Shown: positions 1 to 7,782 of the stretch, piece after piece | Position numbering within the stretch: position 1 is the first letter of the stretch | How the letters are laid out: every line of letters starts with the position of its first letter | Origin: Sphingomonas glacialis | GTDB lineage: Bacteria > Pseudomonadota > Alphaproteobacteria > Sphingomonadales > Sphingomonadaceae | Reading direction: 5' to 3' | Assembly (NCBI RefSeq): GCF_006439055.1 | Contig: NZ_RCZC01000002.1 | Location: 1,583,979-1,647,978, forward strand | DNA: 64,000 nt | Notes under the pieces: generated by a model | Told to the model about the DNA's origin: nothing | Databases searched by the model: none | What the model saw: only the letters and a program-made list of their open reading frames with translations | Position numbers and translations under genes: made by a program

Positions 1-1
1 C

Positions 2-253
<252 letters not shown>

Positions 254-443
254 GTCCGTACAAACCCGCCTGCTAAACTGTGATGCTAATATGCAACGGT
301 TCCCGACCGTTTTTAACGGGAGGTGAACAGTCTGCATGACTTGTCATCGAACAGAAATATAACAGGTGCAGGGGCTCCGATCGATGGAGCGTGACGGCCA
401 CAGGCCGAGCGCTGACGATCACGATATTCTGTGGGGAACAAGC

Positions 444-3203
444 ATGAAGATGAAGCTATTCACTGGCGTGGCCTTTGCCGCGATCCTGGTACCGGGCGTA
501 GCCTTCGCACAGTCGACGGGTTCGACCGATTTCGACGGCGGCACCGACATCGTCGTCACCGGCACCAAGGCGAACAAGGGTGGCATCACCGTTCCCGACG
601 TTCCCAAGACGCGCATCACCGTCGGTGCGGATACGATCAGCCGCCAGCGCCCCGGCCAGACCGTCAACGAGATCATCAACCTCGTCCCCGGCGTCAGCTT
701 CCAGAATAACGATGCGACCGGCGCGGCCGGCGGTACCTTCACGATCCGCGGTTTCGACAGCTCGCGCATTTCGCAGACGCTAGACGGTGTTCCGCTCAAC
801 GACACCGGCAACTACGCAATCTATTCGAACCAGCAGCAGGATCCCGAGACGCTCGACTCGATCAGCGTCAACCTCGGTTCGACCGACGTCGACAGCCCGA
901 CCGCTTCGGCCGTCGGCGGCACCGTCAACATCCGCACGCGCAAGCCGACGCAAGAATTCAGCGCAATGATGAGCGGCACCTACGGCACCTATCTCGGCCA
1001 GGGCGACCCGCTCAACCGCTCGATCTACCGCGTCTATGGCTCGGTCGACACCGGCGAGATCGCGCACACTGGCGTCCGCGCCTTCTTCACGGGTTCGAGC
1101 ATCAGCGCCGACAACCCCTTCAGCAACTATTCGCGCCTGAAGAAGCAGCAGTATAACGCGCGCATCTTCAAGGATCTCGGCGACAATGGCGACTTCCTGT
1201 CGCTCGCTGGCCAGTGGAACGAGAACCGCAACAACTTCCTCGGCTCGGTGCCGCTGCGCAACGATGTGGTGCAGAGCCCGACCAACCCACTCGCGCGCGT
1301 CGTCGGCCCGAACTCGAACAACCGCGCACCGCTGACCGGTGCCGAGCGCTTCTACAACATCAACTATCCCTGCACGATCGGCGGCGCGACCCCCGGCCTC
1401 AACACCGCCGGCGCCGCCTGCGGCACCGAGTTCGACCGTCGCTTCAACCCGTCAAACACCGGCAACGTCCGCTTTGGATCGCGCTTCACACTCACCCCGA
1501 AGCTCGTGCTCACGGTCGACGCCAGCTATCAGTACACCAAGGCTAATGGCGGCGGCACGGTCTCGCTGCTGGAAGGCTGCGGCAACCTCGGCAGCACGAC
1601 GAACCGCGCCTGCGGTCCGACCAGCGTACTCGGCGTGATCAACACGACGGGCAACACCGGTAACGGTTCGCCCGGCGGCTTCGGCTATTACACCGGTCGC
1701 GATCTCAACGGCGACGGCGTGATCAGCCCGACGACCAGCGTGCTCGCCATCGCTCCGAGCCAGACCCAGACCCGCCGCTTCGTCGGCGTCGCCGGTCTCG
1801 CTTACGAGTTCGACGAGAACAACCGCGTCCGCATCGCCTATACCGGCGACTATGGCCGTCATCGCCAGACCGGCGAAGCAGGCTTCCTATCGACCAATGG
1901 CACCCCGCTCGACGTGTTCCCGGTTAACAACGGAATCCGCGACGCAACGGGCGCGCTGATCGAGAAGCGCAACCGCAAGTCGCTCGCGATCCTCAACCAG
2001 GTTTCGGCCGAATATCGCGGCAAGTTCTTCGACGACAAGCTCGTCGCGGTCCTCGGCGTGCGTGGCACCTTCTTCCGCCGCGACCTGACGCAATATTGCT
2101 TCACGGTGGCTGCCAACACCAACGTGTCGTGCGTCTCGCCAAGCCAGACGGCTGCCTATGCCGCGGCGAACCCCTACACCTACTTCGCGCCTGGCGTGAC
2201 GACGGTGAACGGCGTCAACCGTCCGATCGTCGCCGGCAGCTCGTGCGCCGTTGTGACCTCGGCCTGCGTAGTCGGCTTCGCCCCGCCGCAGCAGCGCGTG
2301 AAGAACTACAACCGCGCACTCCCGAACGTCGGGCTGACCTACAACTTCACCAGCGCCATCAGCATGTACGCGAGCTTCTCGCAGGGCCTGTCGGTGCCGA
2401 GCACGGACAACCTCTACAGCTCGTTCTATTACGCCAACGGTTCGCCGCAGTCGTCGCCCAAGCCTGAAACGACCGACAGCTACGAACTCGGCGCGCGCTA
2501 CACGACCGGCAAGGTCCAGGCGCAGCTCGCAGGCTGGTACACCAAGTTCAACAACCGCACCGTCACCGTCTATGACATCGAGAGCGACAGCAGCGTGTCG
2601 CGCAACCTCGGCACGGTGGACAAATACGGCTTCGACGGCTCGGTGTCGTACACCCCGGTTCGCAACCTGACGGCGTACGTGTTCGGTTCGTACCTGCACT
2701 CGAAGATCCGCGACAACACCGAGGCGGGCCGCACCGGCACGACGATCAACTACTTCCAGACCGCGGGCAAGCGCGAGGGCGGCTCGCCGACCTGGATGGG
2801 TGGTGGTCGTCTGCAGGGCACCGTCGGCATCGTCGATCTCGGCGCGCAGGCCAAATATACCGGTTCGCGCTTCGTCAACGACGAGAACCTGCCGGTCTAC
2901 ACCTGCACCGGCACCGTCTCCGGCGGCCTGTGCCCGGTGGCTTCGCAGAACCAGATCTACGGTGCGAAGATCCCGAGCTATACGATCGTCGACCTCGACG
3001 TTCGCATCAACGTCGGCCAGCTGCTTGGCAACAACCGCAAGACCTTCTTCCAGGTCAACGTCAGCAACCTGTTCGACAAGGTCTATATCGGCGGCCTGAG
3101 CGGCTCGAGCGGCTTCGTCGGCCTGCCGAACCGCTACTCGATCGGCAACGCCGTCATCGGTACGCCGCGCTCGATCACCGGTTCGCTGGTGGTCGCGCTC
3201 TAA
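444..3203 (+). CDS. TonB-dependent outer-membrane receptor
   Basis: A large receptor of about 919 residues that would import a scarce substrate across the outer membrane using TonB energy. The ATG at 444 is chosen because it begins a textbook signal peptide (MKMKLFTGVAFAAIL...AFAQS); an earlier in-frame ATG at 366 would add a non-signal leader. A TonB-box-like TDIVVTG follows at about residue 35. A plug domain follows (NEIINLVPGV, FTIRGFDSS, then a GGTVNIRT plug end), and then a long barrel with a late NVSNLFDKVY motif. The protein ends in LVVAL and lacks the usual C-terminal aromatic residue. It stands alone and is followed by a strong terminator. The substrate cannot be told from the sequence. 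Confidence 0.93.
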   Translation: MKMKLFTGVAFAAILVPGVAFAQSTGSTDFDGGTDIVVTGTKANKGGITVPDVPKTRITVGADTISRQRPGQTVNEIINLVPGVSFQNNDATGAAGGTFTIRGFDSSRISQTLDGVPLNDTGNYAIYSNQQQDPETLDSISVNLGSTDVDSPTASAVGGTVNIRTRKPTQEFSAMMSGTYGTYLGQGDPLNRSIYRVYGSVDTGEIAHTGVRAFFTGSSISADNPFSNYSRLKKQQYNARIFKDLGDNGDFLSLAGQWNENRNNFLGSVPLRNDVVQSPTNPLARVVGPNSNNRAPLTGAERFYNINYPCTIGGATPGLNTAGAACGTEFDRRFNPSNTGNVRFGSRFTLTPKLVLTVDASYQYTKANGGGTVSLLEGCGNLGSTTNRACGPTSVLGVINTTGNTGNGSPGGFGYYTGRDLNGDGVISPTTSVLAIAPSQTQTRRFVGVAGLAYEFDENNRVRIAYTGDYGRHRQTGEAGFLSTNGTPLDVFPVNNGIRDATGALIEKRNRKSLAILNQVSAEYRGKFFDDKLVAVLGVRGTFFRRDLTQYCFTVAANTNVSCVSPSQTAAYAAANPYTYFAPGVTTVNGVNRPIVAGSSCAVVTSACVVGFAPPQQRVKNYNRALPNVGLTYNFTSAISMYASFSQGLSVPSTDNLYSSFYYANGSPQSSPKPETTDSYELGARYTTGKVQAQLAGWYTKFNNRTVTVYDIESDSSVSRNLGTVDKYGFDGSVSYTPVRNLTAYVFGSYLHSKIRDNTEAGRTGTTINYFQTAGKREGGSPTWMGGGRLQGTVGIVDLGAQAKYTGSRFVNDENLPVYTCTGTVSGGLCPVASQNQIYGAKIPSYTIVDLDVRINVGQLLGNNRKTFFQVNVSNLFDKVYIGGLSGSSGFVGLPNRYSIGNAVIGTPRSITGSLVVAL

Positions 3204-3227
3204 GACTTCTACAGTTCGTCACGACGG

Positions 3228-3258
3228 CCGCCGTCCCCGCAAGGGGGCGGCGGTTTTC
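3228..3258 (+). terminator. Rho-independent terminator of the TonB receptor gene
   Basis: An 11-bp GC-rich stem (3228-3238 with 3243-3253, one T-G pair) with a GCAA loop is followed by TTTT. It lies 25 bases after the receptor stop codon and just before the 3' end of the converging HD-domain gene. Confidence 0.85.
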
Positions 3259-3267
3259 GTTTGGGGG

Positions 3268-3858
3268 TTATGCCTCCGCCGCCGCCTTGGCGTAGAGCGA
3301 CTGGATCGGGCGGGCGAACACGCGCCCAACCATCGGCTCGAAGAACGACAGCGGCGCGCTGTCATAGGTCGGGTCGAACGCCGCCTGATCGTATTTCTCG
3401 CAGAATTCGGCGCACGCCTCGAAATGCGGGTGGCCGCGATATTGCTCGCGCAGGTCGCGATCACCGCCGATGTAATGAAAGAAGTAATAGCCCTGGAACA
3501 CGCCGTGGGTGTTGGCGATCCAGTGCACTTCCTCCGACACGAACGGCCGCAGCATCGCCGCGCCGATCTCGGGATGGTTGTAGGTGCCGAGCGTGTCGCC
3601 GATGTCGTGGAGCAGCGCCATCACGACATAGGCCTCGTCGCGCCCGTCGCGGTGCGCGCGCGTGGCGGTCTGGAGCGAGTGTTCGAGCCGGTCGACCGGG
3701 AAGCCGCCGTAATCGCCGTCGAGCAGGCGGAGGTGGGTCAGCACGCGGTTGGGCAGCGTCTTGGCGAACTGGCCGAAATGGCCGGCGATGAGGCTCCAGT
3801 CGGCCTGGGTGCCATGCTCCATCGCGGTGAACTGCGCGCGGTCGGGCTGATCGTTCAT
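3268..3858 (-). CDS. HD-domain protein, possible diiron oxygenase/phosphohydrolase
   Basis: A 196-residue protein of the HD superfamily. The metal-binding pattern is visible: H at LEHSLQTA, the HD pair in ALLHDIGD, histidines in YNHPEIGA and IANTHGVFQGYYF, and a late D in FDPTYDSA. The spacing and the aromatic-rich second half recall the mixed-valent diiron HD enzymes (the PhnZ/TmpB group) more than classical nucleotide hydrolases, but that is inference; a simple phosphohydrolase is the alternative. No phosphonate genes are nearby to support the oxygenase idea. The ATG at 3858 is the natural start. It is transcribed away from the histidine kinase gene, with a palindromic element in between. 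Confidence 0.75.
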   Translation of the reverse strand: MNDQPDRAQFTAMEHGTQADWSLIAGHFGQFAKTLPNRVLTHLRLLDGDYGGFPVDRLEHSLQTATRAHRDGRDEAYVVMALLHDIGDTLGTYNHPEIGAAMLRPFVSEEVHWIANTHGVFQGYYFFHYIGGDRDLREQYRGHPHFEACAEFCEKYDQAAFDPTYDSAPLSFFEPMVGRVFARPIQSLYAKAAAEA

Positions 3859-3882
3859 GGTGTCGCTCTCCTCTTCCTTCCT

Positions 3883-3984
3883 CCCTCCCTGGAAGGGAGG
3901 GGCTGGGGGTGGGTCGGCCTAGGGCGGGTGTTGCGCGCTCCAACGGGCCGACCCACCCCCGACCCCTCCCTTACAGGGAGGGGA
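3883..3984. repeat. Long palindromic repeat, GGGGAGGGG type (copy 1)
   Basis: Each end is a small hairpin (CCCTCCCT/AGGGAGGG). The inner arms form a long stem: the arm running GGGAGGGGCTGGGGGTGGG is mirrored by CCCACCCCCGACCCCTCCC. The whole could fold into a cruciform or three-stem structure. Related copies are at 5992-6094 and, as a single hairpin, at 12799-12822; a diverged form is at 20188-20310. It lies in the divergent spacer between the HD-domain gene and the kinase gene. It is REP-like, but I see no gene for a mobilising enzyme in the window. Confidence 0.85.
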
Positions 3985-4060
3985 GGTCCGCGTCGTTGCG
4001 TGGTGTCCGGCTAATACCCGACTTTGCGCATTGCGCCCAGCCGGGCTAAGACCCGTGCCC

Positions 4061-5185
4061 ATGCCCCTCTTCACCCGACCAGCGATCTTCTCGCGGCCCT
4101 TCTTCGAAGACAAGGGCCGCGCCTTCTGGACACTGCAGGCGGCGGGGTGGACCGGGTATCTGATCCTGCGAGGCGTCTCGAGCGTCTCGAACGCCGCCGA
4201 CGTGTCGGTGGTAGTGCCGGTCGTGATCGAATCGATCGTCGGCTACAGCATCACGCTACTGCTCGCGACGGTGTACAATTACTACAGGCGGCAGCCGCGT
4301 TTCGCGATGGCGATCCTGACGATCATCACGCTCGCCGCGGCGACGCTGCTCTACGCGGTGCTCGACGCCTTCTCCTTCTCGTTCATCAAGCTGCAGAGCC
4401 CGGGGCTCAACGTCAGCCTGGTGCTCGGCACGATCTTCCTCAACTTCACCGTGCTCGCCGGATGGACCGCGCTCTATTTCGGGATCAATTTCTATCTGAT
4501 CGTCGAGGACCAGATCGACCAGCTCGCCACGCTCGAGAACACCGCGTCGTCGGCGCAGCTGGCGATGCTGCGCTATCAGCTCAACCCGCATTTCCTGTTC
4601 AACACGCTCAACTCGATCTCGACGCTGGTGCTGCTAAAAGAGACCGAGCGCGCCAATGCGATGCTCGGGCGGCTGTCGTCGTTCCTGCGCTACACGCTCG
4701 CCAACGAACCGACCGCGCACGTCACGGTGCAGCAGGAGTTCGAGACGCTGAAACTGTATCTCGAGATCGAGAAGATGCGCTTCGAGGAACGCCTGCGGCC
4801 GACCTTCGACGTCGACGTGCGCGTGTCGAAGGCGCGGTTGCCGTCGCTGCTGCTCCAGCCGCTCGTCGAAAACGCGATCAAATACGCGGTCACTCCGCAG
4901 GAAGATGGCGCCGAAATCGCCGTTACCGCGCGGCTCACCGGGGATCGGGTGCAGATCGTCGTATCCGACACCGGCCCCGGCTTGAACGAAACAAAGGCGC
5001 GGCAGAGCGTTTCACAGAGCCAGGCTCTTTCAACCGGGGTTGGCCTTGCCAATATCAGGGAGAGGCTGGCCCAGGCTTACGGGCCTGACCATAGATTCGA
5101 GACTCGATCGATCCCGGGGGGCGGTTTCGGGGTCGAGATTGAAATCCCGTTCCAGCTCGAGGAACCGAAGAAAGAGTTTGCATGA
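4061..5185 (+). CDS. LytS-type sensor histidine kinase
   Basis: A membrane sensor kinase of 374 residues. Several hydrophobic segments occupy roughly residues 25-150. They are followed by the His_kinase domain with the phosphoacceptor motif LNPHFLFNTLN (about residue 180) and a HATPase domain with LVENAIKYA, DTGPGL and GVGLANIRERL boxes. This architecture belongs to the LytS/YehU family, which pairs with LytTR-type response regulators. The ATG at 4061 is preferred over an in-frame TTG at 4031. The stop overlaps the start of the next gene by four bases (ATGA), so the pair is translationally coupled. The signal sensed is unknown. Confidence 0.92.
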   Translation: MPLFTRPAIFSRPFFEDKGRAFWTLQAAGWTGYLILRGVSSVSNAADVSVVVPVVIESIVGYSITLLLATVYNYYRRQPRFAMAILTIITLAAATLLYAVLDAFSFSFIKLQSPGLNVSLVLGTIFLNFTVLAGWTALYFGINFYLIVEDQIDQLATLENTASSAQLAMLRYQLNPHFLFNTLNSISTLVLLKETERANAMLGRLSSFLRYTLANEPTAHVTVQQEFETLKLYLEIEKMRFEERLRPTFDVDVRVSKARLPSLLLQPLVENAIKYAVTPQEDGAEIAVTARLTGDRVQIVVSDTGPGLNETKARQSVSQSQALSTGVGLANIRERLAQAYGPDHRFETRSIPGGGFGVEIEIPFQLEEPKKEFA

Positions 5186-5982
5186 CGATCCGCACCATCC
5201 TCGTCGACGACGAAAAACTAGCTACCCAGGGCCTCGCGCTGCGCCTCGCCGCGCATGAAGACGTCGAAATCGTCGACACCTGCATGAACGGCCGCGAAGC
5301 GATCCGCGCGATCAAGACGCACAAGCCCGATTTGGTCTTCCTCGACATCCAGATGCCGGGGTTCGACGGCTTCTCGGTCGTCCAGGGCCTGATGGAGGTC
5401 GAGCCGCCGCTGTTCGTGTTCGTGACCGCCTATTCCGACCATGCGCTGAAGGCATTCGAGACCGACGCGGTCGATTATCTGATGAAGCCGGTCGAGGAAT
5501 CGCGCCTCGCCGACACACTCGACCGCGTGCGCCAGCGGCTGACCGAGAAGCGTGGGGTCGAGGAGGTCGATCGCCTCAAGGAAGTGATCGCCGAGATCGC
5601 GCCCGATTCGGTCGAAAACCTTGCCGATGGCGGCGAGCAGGTTTCGGCCAATCGTTTCGAGAAGCTCATCAACATCAAGGATCGCGGGCAGATCTTCCGC
5701 GTCGATGTCGACACGATCGAGCGGATCGATGCCGCGGGCGATTACATGTGCATCTACACCGGCGACAACACGCTGATCCTGCGCGAGACGATGAAGGATC
5801 TCGAAAAGCGGCTCGATCCGCGCCGTTTCCAGCGCGTGCATCGCTCGACGATCGTCAATCTCGACCTGGTCAAGGAAGTGAAGCCGCACACCAATGGGGA
5901 GTGCTTCCTCGTGCTGCAGTCGAACGCGCAGGTGAAGGTTTCGCGGAGCTATCGCGACGTGGTCGCGCGGTTCGTACACTAA
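5182..5982 (+). CDS. LytTR-family response regulator
   Basis: A 266-residue response regulator. The N-terminal receiver has the acidic pair DD at residues 9-10, phospho-acceptor D55 in VFLDIQMPG, the T in FVTAYSDHA and K in YLMKPVEE. From about residue 160 there is a LytTR DNA-binding domain, with RGQIFRVDVDTIERIDAAGDY and the RFQRVHRSTIVNL helix region. It is the cognate partner of the kinase encoded immediately upstream, with a four-base ATGA overlap. LytTR regulators usually bind paired direct repeats. I did not identify a target in the window. A palindromic repeat follows the gene and may end transcription. Confidence 0.94.
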   Translation: MTIRTILVDDEKLATQGLALRLAAHEDVEIVDTCMNGREAIRAIKTHKPDLVFLDIQMPGFDGFSVVQGLMEVEPPLFVFVTAYSDHALKAFETDAVDYLMKPVEESRLADTLDRVRQRLTEKRGVEEVDRLKEVIAEIAPDSVENLADGGEQVSANRFEKLINIKDRGQIFRVDVDTIERIDAAGDYMCIYTGDNTLILRETMKDLEKRLDPRRFQRVHRSTIVNLDLVKEVKPHTNGECFLVLQSNAQVKVSRSYRDVVARFVH

Positions 5983-5991
5983 GCGCCTTAC

Positions 5992-6094
5992 TCCCCTCCC
6001 CTTCAGGGGAGGGGCTGGGGGTGGGGGAGGTCTCACCGAGACCAAAGACCGCAGTCACTTCCCCACCCCAACCCCTCCCCTAAAGGGGAGGGGC
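5992..6094. repeat. Long palindromic repeat, GGGGAGGGG type (copy 2)
   Basis: Two outer hairpins (CCCCTCCCCTTCAGGGGAGGGG on the left, its near mirror on the right) flank a centre of about 40 bases. The inner arms GGGGCTGGGGGTGGGG and CCCCACCCCAACCCC pair with each other. It fills the space between the converging response-regulator and DUF3297 genes. The right hairpin is followed by CTTTAG, so it could also act as a terminator. Confidence 0.85.
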
Positions 6095-6105
6095 TTTAGG
6101 GCCGC

Positions 6106-6378
6106 TCAACCTTCGGCCGTATCAGCACCCTCGGCGGGCCGTTCGAACCACGCCTCGACCTCGCCCGACAGCTTGAGCGTCAGCGGTTGCCCATGGCGGT
6201 CGACCTTCTTGCCGAGCGCGACGCGGATCCAGCCTTCGGAGCGGCTATATTCTTCGACGTCGTGGCGCTGCTGGCCCTTGAAGCGGATGCCGATCCCACG
6301 CGCGAGCGCCGCCTCGTCGTAATGCGGGCTGCGCGGGTTGGAGGACAGGCGGTCTGGGGTCTGATCTGTGTCGGTCAT
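6106..6378 (-). CDS. DUF3297 family protein
   Basis: A 90-residue soluble protein recognised as DUF3297 by the conserved block PDRLSSNPRSPHYDEAAL, the GIGIRFKG segment, the VEEYSRSEGWIRV segment, and a C-terminal stretch on lysine-rich GKKVDRHGQPLTLKL ending near WFERP. The family is widespread in Proteobacteria. I know of no established function for it. The ATG at 6378 matches the usual family start. It converges on the response-regulator gene, with a palindromic repeat between them, and has its own promoter side facing the terminator at 6420-6450. Confidence 0.9.
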   Translation of the reverse strand: MTDTDQTPDRLSSNPRSPHYDEAALARGIGIRFKGQQRHDVEEYSRSEGWIRVALGKKVDRHGQPLTLKLSGEVEAWFERPAEGADTAEG

Positions 6379-6419
6379 GACCCGGGCTCATGACGCAAAA
6401 TGCGCCCCCACGCCAGACA

Positions 6420-6450
6420 CGAAAACGGCGCGGAACTGAAGTCCCGCGCC
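6420..6450 (-). terminator. Rho-independent terminator
   Basis: On the minus strand a 10-bp stem (GGCGCGGGAC with GTTCCGCGCC, one G-T pair) with a TTCA loop is followed by GTTTTC. It lies 24 bases after the stop of the tyrosine/arginine-rich secreted protein gene. Confidence 0.8.
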
Positions 6451-6474
6451 GCATCGCGTCGCGCAGCCGCCCGT

Positions 6475-6858
6475 TTAGCGGCAGACGCGGACGTTGACCG
6501 GACGATCGTAATAGCCGTCCCAGCGACGCTCGATGAAGCAGCGCTGCTCGTAAACCGGCTCGGCATAATAGCCACGATAGTAGCCGCGATCACGATAATA
6601 GCCGTCATTGTAATAGCCATCGCGATAGTAGCCGCGGTCGCGGTAATAGCCACGGTCGCGGTTCGACGCGAGCGCCGCGCCGACGGCTAGGCCGGCAATC
6701 CCGGCAACCACCGCGGTGCCAGCACCGCCACCGCGACCATAATAGCCGCCATGGCCACGGTACCCGCCCCAGCGCTGGGCCTCGGCGGGGGCTGCTGCGG
6801 TCAATGCGGTCGCGCCAAGGGCAAGGCCGAGACCGATCTTCTTCATCAAGTGGTTCAT
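6475..6858 (-). CDS. Secreted glycine/tyrosine/arginine-rich repeat protein
   Basis: A 127-residue protein with a signal peptide (MNHLMKKIGLGLALGA...PAEA). A glycine-rich stretch follows, then a glycine-zipper-like hydrophobic segment (TAVVAGIAGLAVGAALAS, about residues 49-66), then tandem YYRDRG/YYRDG-type repeats. The tail EQRCFIERRWDGYYDRPVNVRVCR has two cysteines that could form a disulfide. The start at 6858 is chosen because AGGAG lies seven bases upstream; an upstream in-frame ATG at 6882 has no such site. Similar RGYY-rich proteins are common in sphingomonads and are of unknown role; envelope or surface stress is a guess. The DNA repeats make the coding region prone to length change. 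Confidence 0.8.
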   Translation of the reverse strand: MNHLMKKIGLGLALGATALTAAAPAEAQRWGGYRGHGGYYGRGGGAGTAVVAGIAGLAVGAALASNRDRGYYRDRGYYRDGYYNDGYYRDRGYYRGYYAEPVYEQRCFIERRWDGYYDRPVNVRVCR

Positions 6859-6901
6859 CTCGTATCTCCTCATTCCAAGCATTCCCCGTGCATCGCCAAA
6901 T

Positions 6902-6927
6902 AACGCATCAGCGGGCTAGCTTGTTGC
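6902..6927 (-). promoter_or_regulatory. Weak candidate EcfG-type promoter
   Basis: On the minus strand GCAAC is separated by 17 bases from CGTT. The alphaproteobacterial general-stress consensus is GGAAC-N16/17-CGTT, so this has one mismatch. It lies about 44 bases before the start of the secreted repeat protein gene. No experimental support; a chance match is possible. Confidence 0.3.
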
Positions 6928-7093
6928 AACATGTATGCGAGTCGGTCTGAACGTGTCCGGAATGCCCCATTTATGGGGCGTTCACCAAGCGGTTTGCACC
7001 GTGCGGCCCTGCACGGTTGCGCCCGCGCCATCGCGCTGTATCGCCAGGATTTCGGCCAGGGCGCGCGAGCGAACGACAAGAAGGTTCGGTGTA

Positions 7094-7765
7094 ATGCAGT
7101 TTCGAGTGAGGCTTTTGGCGCTGGTGATGGCGGCCACGGGTGTTGCGGCGGGCGCCTCCCCCGCGGCTGCCCCGCGCGAGCCCGCGATCGTGCGCGTGCG
7201 CTTCGTCACCGCGGCCGGGCCGATCGTCGTCGCGCTCGATGCGCGCCGCGCCCCGGGCACCGTCGCCAATTTCCTCGCTTATGTCGATGACGGCCGCTTC
7301 GAAGGCACCAGCTTCTACCGCGCGACACGGCGCAAGACCGCGCCCCATACCGGATTCGTCCAGGGCGGGATCGGCACCGATTCGCACCGCATGCTCGGCG
7401 TCGTCCCGCTCGAGCCGACCAACAAGACGGGTATCAAGCATCTCGACGGCACGCTCTCGATGGCGCGCTACGAACGCAGCGATTCGGGGTCGGGCAATTT
7501 CTCGATCATGGTCGGCGCCAATCCGTCGCTCGATGCGCGGCCGGGGTTCGTCGGTTATGCGGCGTTCGGGCGCGTCATCGTCGGGATGGATGTGGTCAAG
7601 AAGATGCTCGCGCTGCCGACGCTCCCCGGCGGCGACGGCGCGTTCAAGGGGCAGATGATGGCCAAGCCGGTCACGATCGTGCGCGCAGAGCGGCTCGACG
7701 GCGTGGCCAAGCCGACCGGCGGGATGAAGGTGTGGCAGATGCTGCACGGCGTGAAGCGCGGCTAG
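7094..7765 (+). CDS. Periplasmic cyclophilin-type peptidylprolyl isomerase
   Basis: A 223-residue cyclophilin that catalyses cis-trans isomerisation of prolyl bonds, probably in the periplasm. The signal peptide is MQFRVRLLALVMAATGVAAGASPAAA. The catalytic domain shows the family order: ANFLAYVDDGRFEGTSFYR, then TGFVQGGIG, then GTLSMARYERSDSGSGNFSIM, then YAAFGRVIVGMDVV. The usual FFI core reads FSI here and the insert RRKTAPH is present, so activity is likely but its strength is uncertain. The ATG at 7094 follows an AGAAGG site and begins the signal peptide. The gene converges on the GGDEF-EAL gene with only 17 bases between stops. Confidence 0.9.
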   Translation: MQFRVRLLALVMAATGVAAGASPAAAPREPAIVRVRFVTAAGPIVVALDARRAPGTVANFLAYVDDGRFEGTSFYRATRRKTAPHTGFVQGGIGTDSHRMLGVVPLEPTNKTGIKHLDGTLSMARYERSDSGSGNFSIMVGANPSLDARPGFVGYAAFGRVIVGMDVVKKMLALPTLPGGDGAFKGQMMAKPVTIVRAERLDGVAKPTGGMKVWQMLHGVKRG

Positions 7766-7782
7766 CGCGGCGGCTCAGCCCG

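Noticed and set aside
6001..6094. CRISPR array made by the repeated hairpins
   Set aside because: The repeats are inverted, not direct, and there are no regular spacers or cas genes.
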